Assembly (NCBI RefSeq): GCF_042433955.1
Contig: NZ_JBHLUH010000004.1
Span: 372,001 to 436,000 of the forward strand
Length of the DNA stretch: 64,000 nucleotides
Origin: Phytohabitans kaempferiae
GTDB taxonomy: Bacteria; Actinomycetota; Actinomycetes; Mycobacteriales; Micromonosporaceae
Reading direction: 5' to 3'
A program made the position numbers and the translations under genes. Positions 8,703 through 16,458 of the stretch are shown piece by piece (the first letter of the stretch is position 1; each line of letters starts with the position of its first letter). The notes under the pieces are model-generated. The model saw only the letters and a list, made by a program, of their open reading frames with translations, was not told the origin of the DNA and made no database searches.

Positions 8703-9476
8703 TCAATTCATTAACACAGGCCCTTCGAGATGCCGCCGCGCTCGGTCACAGATCTCCAGCAGAGTCGCGGCCATCGCCTGCTGATCTACTGCCTGGAACC
8801 GCGCGGTCGGCATTGCGATCGACATCGCAGCCAGCGGCTCGCGTGCCGAGGAACCCACCGAGGCGCTGATGACACTCATGCCGACCTCGGTGCCGTCGAT
8901 GTTCAACCACGCCTTCCTCGACGGACTCTGGGCCAGAACGTGCTGGAGCTCGGCGAGCGTAGTCGGTCCTCGACCGGGCACGTGCGGGATCCCGCCAGCG
9001 TACCGAGCAGCCACCGCATCAGGCCCGAGCTCGGCCAGCATCGCCCGGCCACCGGCGGTGACGTGGGCGGGAAACTCCGCACCCAGCCGCAAGGTGACCC
9101 GCAGGTCGTGTGCGCACTCGATGCCGTCGACCAGGCGGATGTGGTTCCCGACCAGGACCATGAGATGGACAGTCTCGCCCACCTTGTCGTGCAGCTCGCC
9201 GAGGAAGGGACGCGCATCGCGCACCAGCTGCGGGATGGCCACCGCCGCGCGGCGGCCCAACAACTGCGGACCCGGGCGGTAGCGACGGTCCTCGCCCTGG
9301 ATCAGGTACTCCCGCTGGCACAGCGTGGCGAACAGCCGGTGCACCGTCGACGGAGCGGAACCGATCTCCCGGGCCGCCTCGTGCACCCCGATCGGACCGC
9401 GCTCGGAGACCAGGGTAAGCAGCGCCAGCGCCCGGTCGACGGCACCGACAGTGCGCGACTCCTTGTTCTGGGACAC
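8703..9476 (-). CDS. IclR-family transcriptional regulator
   Basis: The 257-residue regulator starts at GTG. The winged helix is at about residues 10-65 (IGVHEAAREIGSAPSTVHRLFATL), followed by an IclR effector domain (LRVTLRLGAEFPAHVTAGGRAML, VGMSVISASVGSS). It is divergent from the FAD oxidoreductase gene at 9574, with an operator-like repeat between them, and probably controls the 9.6-14.3 kb catabolic set. It is convergent with the neighbouring IclR gene, and the two differ clearly in sequence. Confidence 0.87.
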   Translation of the reverse strand: MSQNKESRTVGAVDRALALLTLVSERGPIGVHEAAREIGSAPSTVHRLFATLCQREYLIQGEDRRYRPGPQLLGRRAAVAIPQLVRDARPFLGELHDKVGETVHLMVLVGNHIRLVDGIECAHDLRVTLRLGAEFPAHVTAGGRAMLAELGPDAVAARYAGGIPHVPGRGPTTLAELQHVLAQSPSRKAWLNIDGTEVGMSVISASVGSSAREPLAAMSIAMPTARFQAVDQQAMAATLLEICDRARRHLEGPVLMN

Positions 9477-9525
9477 GGAACAACTCTAGCGGGATCGTTC
9501 CGCATCGGTGAGTTGGCAGATAGCG

Positions 9526-9540
9526 TTCCGCATGCCAGAA
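9526..9540. promoter_or_regulatory. Candidate IclR operator (second catabolic cluster)
   Basis: The inverted repeat TTCCG-CATGC-CAGAA, flanked by G and C to extend each arm, sits 34 bases upstream of the flavoprotein ATG. It shares the TTCYG-N5-CRGAA design with the gentisate and kduI promoters. A further GTTCCG half-site lies at about 9497-9502. Confidence 0.6.
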
Positions 9541-9573
9541 CACTGTGGCCAGCCTCATTGGTCAGGATGGAAC

Positions 9574-11022
9574 ATGAGGAGCATGTCATCTGCGTCACAC
9601 GACATCCGGGATCGAACGGTGCCGCGCGGCGACCCGGACATCCCCGCCTACGATCTGGTCGTTGTCGGGTCGGGCATCGCCGGCCTGACTGCAGCCACCT
9701 CCGCCGCCGAGTTCGGTCTGGCTGTGCTGCTGCTGGAGAAGACCGAGCGGATCGGCGGGTCCTCCGCGATGAGCGGCGGCTGGTTCGCATTCACCGGCAC
9801 CGACGAACAGGCGGAGGCGGCCATCGCCGACTCGGCCGAGTTGTTCCTCGCTGACCTGCTTGAGGCCGGTCAGCATCGCAACGACCGGGCTCTCCTGGAG
9901 ACCTACCTGCGCCACCAGCACAAGACCTACCGCTGGCTCAAGGCTCACGGAGTCGTCTTCGACGAGGTGGAGATCAGCTCTGGACAGTCGGCACCGCGGA
10001 GTCACCACACCGCGATCAAGGACGTTCTGGCCGGGCTGCATGCCGCCTTTACCGCAGCCGGTGGGCACATTCAGCTCGAGCACCGTGCCACCCATCTGCG
10101 GCGCGACTGCTCTGGCCGGATCACCGGCGTGACCGTCGAGAGCGCTGACGGGCAGCACCAGATCACCGCCCGCGCCGGAGTCGCGCTGGCCACCGGCGGC
10201 TTCTCGCGCAGCACCGAGCTGCTCAGCACCTTCGCCCCCGAGCAGCTCACCGCGATCCCCTACGGCGGCAAGGGCAACACCGGCGACGGTCTGCGGATGG
10301 CCTGGCGGCTCGGCGCCGGACTGGCCGACATGTCCTGTGTCTCCGGCACCTTCGGCTCCCACCCCGACACCGGTGAGGACTTCCACGAACTCCTGACCGC
10401 CTACTACATGGGCGCGATCATCGTGAACAAGCTCGGGCGGCGGTTCGTCGACGAGTCCCGCGACTACAAGAGCCTGGGCCGTGCCGTCCTCACCCAGCCC
10501 GGCGCGCTCGGGTTCGAGATCTTCGACGCCAAGGTCCGCGCCCAGTCACGCCGCGGTGTGGCCCTGAAGGACATCGACACGCTGGAGGATCTCGGCCACG
10601 TGCACCGGGCCGACACCCTCGACGAGCTCGCCACCCAAGCCGGGATCGACCCGGCCACCTTGACCGACACCGTCAGCAGATACAACTGCGCCGTCACCGG
10701 CGCCGCACCCGACGACCTCGGCCGCACCAGTCTGTGCCACGGCGTGGGCCAGCTGCAGCCGATCGACACCCCGCCCTACTTCGCCTACCCGGCCAAGTCG
10801 CTGCTCACCTCGACCTACTGCGGACTCACCATCAACGCCCACGGGCAGGTCCTCGACATCGACGGCGAGGTCATCGACGGCCTGTACGCCCTCGGCGAGG
10901 TGACTGGCGGGTTCCACGGCGCCAGCTACATCACCGGCACCTCCCTTGGCAAAGGTGCTGTCTTCGGGCGAGTGGTCGCCCAGCACATCGCCGCCCACTC
11001 CCGCCCGCCCAACTCCCCCTGA
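9574..11022 (+). CDS. FAD-dependent oxidoreductase (fumarate reductase/KSTD-like flavoprotein)
   Basis: The 482-residue flavoprotein belongs to the fumarate reductase / 3-ketosteroid dehydrogenase / tricarballylate dehydrogenase group. The N-terminal Rossmann motif GSGIAGLTAA lies near residue 32, followed by EKTERIGGSSAMSGG. The C-terminal FAD site is GEVTGGFHGASYITGTSLGKG. No haem-binding CxxCH motif or signal peptide is seen, so it is cytosolic. Substrate cannot be told from sequence. It leads a plus-strand group with two VOC proteins and a transporter. The ATG at 9574 is preceded by AGGA at suitable spacing; another ATG lies three codons later. Confidence 0.82.
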   Translation: MRSMSSASHDIRDRTVPRGDPDIPAYDLVVVGSGIAGLTAATSAAEFGLAVLLLEKTERIGGSSAMSGGWFAFTGTDEQAEAAIADSAELFLADLLEAGQHRNDRALLETYLRHQHKTYRWLKAHGVVFDEVEISSGQSAPRSHHTAIKDVLAGLHAAFTAAGGHIQLEHRATHLRRDCSGRITGVTVESADGQHQITARAGVALATGGFSRSTELLSTFAPEQLTAIPYGGKGNTGDGLRMAWRLGAGLADMSCVSGTFGSHPDTGEDFHELLTAYYMGAIIVNKLGRRFVDESRDYKSLGRAVLTQPGALGFEIFDAKVRAQSRRGVALKDIDTLEDLGHVHRADTLDELATQAGIDPATLTDTVSRYNCAVTGAAPDDLGRTSLCHGVGQLQPIDTPPYFAYPAKSLLTSTYCGLTINAHGQVLDIDGEVIDGLYALGEVTGGFHGASYITGTSLGKGAVFGRVVAQHIAAHSRPPNSP

Positions 11023-11035
11023 AGATCGGAGAACC

Positions 11036-11530
11036 ATGAAGTTCCACCACGTCGCCCTCTTCGTCAGCGACCTCGACAAATCTCTCAAGCTGTGGCGAGA
11101 CGTCCTCGGCTTCGAAGTCCTCGTCGACCGGGTCATCCCTGACACCGCCACCGACGGCGGCCAAGCGCGGATGCCCCAGTACGTCCTCGACGACATTTTC
11201 GGCGTCGAGGGCGCCACCTCACGCATGGCCCTGCTTCAGTCCGCTCACGGCGCCATGATCGAGCTGCAGCAACCCACCGTGCCGGCGGTGCAGAAGACAC
11301 CACGCGAAAACCTTCGGTACCGGCACACCGGCATCCACGAGGTTGCCTTCTTAGTCGAGGACATCGAGCCCTGGTTCGACAAGGTCCGCAGCGCCGGCTA
11401 CGAGACCAACACCGACTACATCTGGACATGGGCGGTGAACGGCAAGTCGTTCCTGTTCTACGACGACGATGGCAACATGATCCAGTTCAACCAGCAGCGC
11501 AGCCACGAACGGCCGTCCTGGTACGCCTAG
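11036..11530 (+). CDS. VOC (glyoxalase/dioxygenase-fold) protein
   Basis: The 164-residue single-module vicinal-oxygen-chelate protein has paired beta-alpha-beta-beta-beta units: KFHHVALFVSDLDKSLKLWRDVLGF at the N-terminus and GIHEVAFLVEDIEPWFDKVRSAGY in the second half. Metal ligands seen are His near residue 4, Glu in MIELQQ and His in GIHEVAF. The position usually holding the fourth acidic ligand reads MIQF here. It follows the flavoprotein by 13 bases and probably acts in the same pathway on an unknown substrate. Confidence 0.8.
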   Translation: MKFHHVALFVSDLDKSLKLWRDVLGFEVLVDRVIPDTATDGGQARMPQYVLDDIFGVEGATSRMALLQSAHGAMIELQQPTVPAVQKTPRENLRYRHTGIHEVAFLVEDIEPWFDKVRSAGYETNTDYIWTWAVNGKSFLFYDDDGNMIQFNQQRSHERPSWYA

Positions 11531-11573
11531 CTACGCAGCCAGCGGGATTGACCCGACCACACCATCGAAGGCG

Positions 11574-11760
11574 AAGTGCACGGCTGCCCACGTCGTCGTG
11601 CGCATCGGCGTGGTCGCCGACGCCGCGCGGTACGCCCGCTACCGCAGCAAGGCCAAGGTGCTGCGGACCTCCTACGGCGCCAGGTACCTGGTCCGGTCCA
11701 GCGACGAGGACATCGCCGAGGGGGAGCAGGCGGAGCGGCTCACCATCATCCGACACCGCC
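11574..11760 (+). pseudogene. DUF1330-like remnant
   Basis: The translation shows the first two thirds of a DUF1330 ferredoxin-like domain: AAHVVVRIGVVADAARYARY, then YGARYLVRS and EGEQAERLTIIR. The usual start codon is missing (TGC ACG where ATG would be expected). After TIIR the typical FPS...AWY end is lost and the reading becomes proline-rich noise. It lies between the VOC gene and the transporter on the same strand and is probably a decayed member of that operon. Confidence 0.45.
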
Positions 11761-11871
11761 CGGCCCCCCAACCGGTCCACGACCTCCCACGAGCGGCACT
11801 GGGCGATCCGCACCCTCCACCGTCACCTCGTCACCCACAGCACAAACCCCCACAAGGCCCCGGAGACCCAC

Positions 11872-13234
11872 ATGCCTTCCGCCCTCAGCACCCGAACTTC
11901 CAGCCGGCGAGCCGGCGTGGCCAGCTTGGTCGGCACCACGCTGGAGTGGTACGACTTCACGCTCTTCACGCTCTACTCGGCGCTGATCTTCCCCCGCCTC
12001 TTCTTCGTAAACTCGGACCCCGAGGTCGCGGTCGTCTCGTCGCTGGGCATCTTCGCCGCAGGATTCCTCGCCCGCCCCGTCGGCGCCTTGTACTTCGGAC
12101 GGCTCGGTGACAAGTACGGACGCAAGCGCGTGCTGATGTCAACGCTGTTCGTGATGGGCGCCGCCACCACCATGATCGGCCTGCTGCCCACCTACGCCCA
12201 GATCGGCGTGTGGGCTCCGTTGCTGCTGCTCGGACTGCGGCTCGCCCAGGGCTTTGCCGCTGGCGCGGAGGTGGGCAGCGCCATCACAGTGGCAGCTGAG
12301 TTCTCCCCTGCCAAGCGCCGCGGCCTGTGGGCGTCCTTCCCCGCCATGGGCAACTTCGCCGGCCTGGTGCTGTCCGCGGTTGCCGTCCGGGTCGTCACCC
12401 AGATGCCCGAGCAGCAGCTGTACAGCTGGGGCTGGCGGGTGCCGTTCCTGCTCGGCTTTGTCGTAGTAATCGTCGGGATCGCCGTGCGCCTGGGCCTGAG
12501 CGAGACCCCGGCCTACCTCGTCAAGCAGGCCGAAGGCGTGGTCCAGCAGGTCACCCTGCCCGCCATCGTGCGTGCCTCCTGGAAGCCCATGATCGTGCTC
12601 GGGATCATCTACTTCGCCTGCAACGGCATCTCGTACTTTCTTCCAGGCACTCGCTGCCGCCTACGCCAGTGGCGTCCTGGAGCTGACGGCCGCCCAGGTC
12701 GCCGACGGTGTCCTGTACGGCGCCATCGGAGGCTTCTTCACGGTGCCGTTGTTCGGTGCGCTCTCCGACAAGATCGGTCGCCGACCGGTCATCCTCATCG
12801 GCCTCGGCTTCGCGATCCTCGCCGGAATCCTGTTGTTCTTCGTCGTACCCGCCGGCAGCGGCGCTGGCTACCTCGCAGTCATGGTCACCGCGCTCGCACT
12901 CGCCAACGCCAGCTACAACTCCGGGGTCAACAGCTTCGGCGCCGAACTGTTCCGCACCCAGGAACGCCTCACCGGGATGACGCTCAGCCGCGAGGTCGCC
13001 GGCAGCATCGGCGGTGGGGTGGTGCCGGTCATCGGCGCCGGCCTGGTGGGCATCGCCACCGGGGCCCCGTACGCCCTGTGCGGACTGGTCATCGCGCTCG
13101 CGCTTATCGGCGGCGTCACCGTGCTGCTGGTCCGCGAGACTCGAGGCACGTCCCTGGACCATGCGGACAGCGACGGCCTGACCACCGCCGCGGCGAGCGC
13201 CCGGGCCCCGCTCCCGGCCGCCCTCGATGTCTGA
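11872..13234 (+). pseudogene. MHS-type MFS metabolite/H+ symporter, single frameshift
   Basis: The frame encodes a 12-TM metabolite:H+ symporter of the MHS/ShiA/ProP type. Features are GTTLEWYDFTLFTLYSALIFP at TM1, the GRLGDKYGRKRVL loop, and a second GALSDKIGRRPVI loop in the C-terminal half. The reading frame shifts near 12637-12639: removing one T from the TTT run joins ACNGISY to FFQALAAAYASG and restores one protein of about 453 residues. It probably imports the substrate of the neighbouring enzymes. If the extra T is real the gene is dead; if it is a sequence error, the transporter is intact. Confidence 0.8.
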
Positions 13235-13277
13235 GCCCGGCCAACCCCCGCCCAACACCCACCGGAGGAGACTTCCG

Positions 13278-14258
13278 ATGTCAGACCGCGACCCTTCCAC
13301 GCTCACCCACACCGTAGCGACTCCAAGCGTGACCGCCATGTATCACCCCACCCTCGGGGTCCACGACCTTGAGGTCGCCCGCGAGTGGTTCACCCGAGTC
13401 TTCGCCCGACCCGCCTTCCGCTGGGAGGACACCCTCGACCCGAAGTTGCTCGACCCCGACTATCCGCGCAACTACTCGTTCTTCTTTTTCATCCACGATC
13501 TCCACTATGTGGTGCTGTGCCCGCAGTTGCACGCGACTGGCGCCCTCCGCGGGCAGACCCGCTACCAGGATGTCCCCGAAGGCATGATCGGAGTCGGCTG
13601 GTACACCGATGACGCGGTTGGGATGTTCGATCGCCTCACCGAGCATGGGATCACATCGCACGACCAGAAGGGTCGGCGAATCACCTCCGAGAACCCCCCG
13701 GTCTCCCCGATGGCGCCCGACATCCACGTTGGATTCACCGATCCCGAGACCGCCGGCTACCGCCACGAGTTCGTCCGGATCGGCGACCGGCACCTGGAGT
13801 ACTACTCCCGCCAGGCCGATCCCAGGCTGCGACCGGACTGGGTCCGCCCACCCGTCGACCCCAATGACCCGCTACGGATCGAACGCACTTCCCACCACAC
13901 CTTCCTCACAGCCGACCCCGAACGGGCGGAGCGCGTCTACGTCGACGCGGCGGGAGGTCGTGTCATCGGTCAGCGACGCAACGAGGAACTCCAGGCACTC
14001 AGCACCTTCATCACCCTCGGCGACAGCGTCGTGGAGTTCGCGGTCCCCGACCCGAAAAGTCCTGCCGCAGCTCGCGTCTCCTCCGGTCTCGACTACTACC
14101 ACGGCATCAGCCTCCAGGTCGCCGACATCGAACAGGTCGAGACCCACCTGGCACACGCCGGCGTCCCCACCCGCCGCCTCAGCACCGAGGTCACCTCGAT
14201 CGACCCCGAGGCCGCCTTCGGCATGCAATGGCGCTTCATCACCCGGCGACCGATCTGA
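13278..14258 (+). CDS. Two-module VOC family protein
   Basis: The 326-residue protein has two VOC modules, about residues 20-165 (YHPTLGVHDLEVAREWFTRVF) and 195-325 (ERTSHHTFLTADPERAERVY, GISLQVADIEQVETHLAHAG). The two-module length matches extradiol-dioxygenase-like and glyoxalase-like enzymes. The ATG is chosen for GGAGGAG nine bases upstream. A longer in-frame start at 13227 would overlap the transporter. It closes the 9.6-14.3 kb cluster, and its substrate is unknown. Confidence 0.78.
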   Translation: MSDRDPSTLTHTVATPSVTAMYHPTLGVHDLEVAREWFTRVFARPAFRWEDTLDPKLLDPDYPRNYSFFFFIHDLHYVVLCPQLHATGALRGQTRYQDVPEGMIGVGWYTDDAVGMFDRLTEHGITSHDQKGRRITSENPPVSPMAPDIHVGFTDPETAGYRHEFVRIGDRHLEYYSRQADPRLRPDWVRPPVDPNDPLRIERTSHHTFLTADPERAERVYVDAAGGRVIGQRRNEELQALSTFITLGDSVVEFAVPDPKSPAAARVSSGLDYYHGISLQVADIEQVETHLAHAGVPTRRLSTEVTSIDPEAAFGMQWRFITRRPI

Positions 14259-14367
14259 CATTCGGCGGCTCGGACGACACGCCTACTAACGGAGCGAGCC
14301 GTAGGGCGCCGCCGGTTGACTTTGGTAACCTCCCATCAGTCGAACGCACGTACGGAAAGGTGTAACG

Positions 14368-14559
14368 GTGAAGGAGCCGTTGGAGCTGCGCTGGATACTC
14401 CGTCCGGACCCTGCGACGCGTTCCAGCCTGCTTGCCGAACACGACGGCATGCAGGTGCACTCGATGAGAGCCACCCCAGGCGGCGACGGCCTGGTCGACG
14501 TCGTGCTCATCGACGGCGAACGGGTCCGTGCCCATCGCTATGAGGTCGTGCCCGAGTAG
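14368..14559 (+). CDS. Small hypothetical protein
   Basis: The 63-residue frame starts with GTG and is preceded by GGAAAGG at good spacing. The product is acidic with predicted beta-strands (LELRWILRPDP, LVDVVLIDGERVRAHRYEVVPE). No family is recognised. It stands alone between the VOC gene and the pentapeptide-repeat gene. Confidence 0.5.
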   Translation: MKEPLELRWILRPDPATRSSLLAEHDGMQVHSMRATPGGDGLVDVVLIDGERVRAHRYEVVPE

Positions 14560-14700
14560 CTCCCCCATGCCAGGGCAACCCCGAACGGCGAGTGGCCATA
14601 GCGCTGCCTTTGGCGTGATAACCGGCGGCCGCGGTTGCAACCAGGGCGCTGTCGGGCACCTCCATCCAACACATCGAGCCGTCAACCGCGAGGAGTATTC

Positions 14701-15350
14701 GTGCCCGCACCGCAGGATCTCGCCGCGTTGCCGTATGCGCACTACCTGGAGCCGTTCGATGGCGAGCCGGAGCAGGGCGGCGACTACACCGAGGTTCACC
14801 TGGCCGACGCGGAATACCGGAAGGTGCGGGCAACGTCCGATTCAACGAGAGCGCCATCACCGGTGTGACGTTCGACGGTGGCGGGGTACCCCGAGGTCGG
14901 TTCAGCGACGTGTGGGTCAGTCGGACGCGGTGGATCGGGGTCAGCTGGGCCGAAGTCGACATGCTCGACGTGTCGTTTCTGGACGGGGCTCTGGCCGGAG
15001 TGCAGGCGTACGGCGGAAGGTTCCGGCGGGTGGTCTTCGAACGCTGCAAGATCGACACCTTGAACCTGAGGGACGCCGACCTGCGGGACGTCGAGTTTCG
15101 CGACTGTGAGCTTTCCGAGGCCGACTTCGGCGCGGCGACGCTGACCGGTGTGACCTTTCCCGGTTCGACGGTCCGGCGGGCCCGGTTCGGCAATGCCACC
15201 TTGCAGAAGGTCGACTTTCGTGGTGCCCGCGAGCTCGACATCGCCGCCGGCTGTGACTCGCTGCGGGGCGCGATCGTGGACACCGCACAGCTGGCCGAGC
15301 TGGCGCCGGCGTTGGCGGACACGCTCGGCATCGTGGTGAAGGACCGCTGA
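14701..15350 (+). pseudogene. Pentapeptide-repeat protein, one-base frameshift
   Basis: GTG 14701 follows GAGGAG by five bases and opens a frame that runs into the pentapeptide-repeat frame after a shift at about 14828-14830. Restoring one G in the GGG run joins EYRKVR to GNVRFNESAITGVTF and gives about 216 residues of repeats such as ADLRDVEFRDCELSEADF. The A(D/N)LxX repeats would form a right-handed quadrilateral beta-helix. Function of such proteins is varied and not assignable here. A similar gene converges on it from the other strand and is also frameshifted. Confidence 0.72.
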
Positions 15351-15364
15351 AGCGGCCACCCGCC

Positions 15365-15378
15365 CCGCCGCGCGGCGG
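15365..15378. terminator. Possible bidirectional hairpin between convergent genes
   Basis: The sequence CCGCCGCGCGGCGG is self-complementary and lies between the two convergent pentapeptide-repeat stops. There is no T-run, as is usual in high-GC actinomycetes, so the call is weak. Confidence 0.3.
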
Positions 15379-15381
15379 CTG

Positions 15382-15995
15382 CTACGTCGCCCGGATCGAC
15401 ATCCGCAGGCAGACCGCCAGGTCGACCGCCTGATCCGCGGTGATGATCGCGTCGCGCAGTGTCACGTCGCGTGGGTCGAAGGCGGTGAGCGTGGTACCGC
15501 GCAGGTCGGCGCCGGTGAAATCGGCCTCGCGCAGCGAGGCGTTCGTGAAGTCGACGTCTCGGAAAACCGCTCCCTGGCAGCGACTACCGCTGAGGTTGAC
15601 CTCGCGCATCCGGACCCGGTGAACTCGGCCGTGCCGAGATCCGCGCCCAGAAGCTCGGCCTCGAACCAGTCGCCGCCGGTGACCCGCAGCCCATCGAAGC
15701 CGCAGCGATCGAACCGGCTCCCCGTGAGAGCACAGTCGGTGAAGCTGGCATCGAAGAAGTTGCAGCCACGCAACTGGCAGTCGACGAACCGCGTGTCCGT
15801 GACCACCGCGCAGTTGAACCGGATGTTCTGGAACACACATCGAACGAAGGTGGATGCGGTCACCGCCACCTCACACAGATCCACATCGATGAAGGTCGCG
15901 TCAGCGTAGTCAAGCCCGTCAGCCCGTTCCGGCCACTCGTGGGCACGCACATAGCGGACCGGTCGCGCCCTGCCCGACCCCGGACGCTGTGCCAT
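15382..15995 (-). pseudogene. Pentapeptide-repeat protein, one-base frameshift (convergent)
   Basis: The ATG at 15995 is preceded by GAGGGG. The frame encodes repeats (LDYADATFIDVDLCEVAVT, CQLRGCNFFDASFTDCALTG). It then shifts near 15614-15619, after GTAEFT, into a frame giving RVRMREVNLSGSRCQGAVF and further repeats to the stop at 15382. Adding one C or G in the CCCGG stretch restores an intact protein of about 205 residues. The partner at 14701 has the same kind of lesion. Function is unknown beyond the beta-helix fold. Confidence 0.72.
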
Positions 15996-16458
15996 GCCAA
16001 CCAACCCCTCACAGACCTCCGAGATGTAGCTTCTGCTGAAGTTGCCCCCTGCTTCGAGCGAGTCCAGCGACCATCAAGGTCAAGTATGTACCTGTCGTAT
16101 TTCGCGTCCGCCACCCCGGGCTTGAAATTGCTGTTGTCACGAGGACCAGTGTCGGGCAGCCTGAGCTGCGTCATCCTGCGCTACTTCAACGTCGCCGCGG
16201 CCTGGGCCGGTGCTGCCGACAGGCCCCACCGGCGTACCGGCACCGGTGCGATCGCCGCCGACTGGCGGACGGCCGCCGTGGTGTGTTGGTCAATCGTCGC
16301 CAGTCAGGACCTCAATCTCCTGGCACTGTTACGTTTGGGCAATCCGCGCTACGAGACCACCGTGGTCGGCAGGAGGCCGGCGATCATGGGTTCTTCCGGG
16401 GCTCCTGTCGGCAACGCCGTAGACCTGCGGCTGAACGTGCTCTGGGCGGGGCCTGTGT
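15996..16458. other. Intergenic region without an intact gene
   Basis: No intact gene was seen. A short plus-strand stretch at about 16168-16197 reads VILRYFNVAAAW, reminiscent of the RYFNvaGA motif of UDP-glucose 4-epimerases. Nothing around it extends the similarity. The part next to 15996 presumably holds the promoter of the minus-strand pentapeptide gene. Confidence 0.35.

Noticed and set aside
16164..16200. GalE-like motif VILRYFNVAAAW
   Set aside because: Similarity is limited to one short motif with nothing before or after; probably chance or an unrecognisably small relic.
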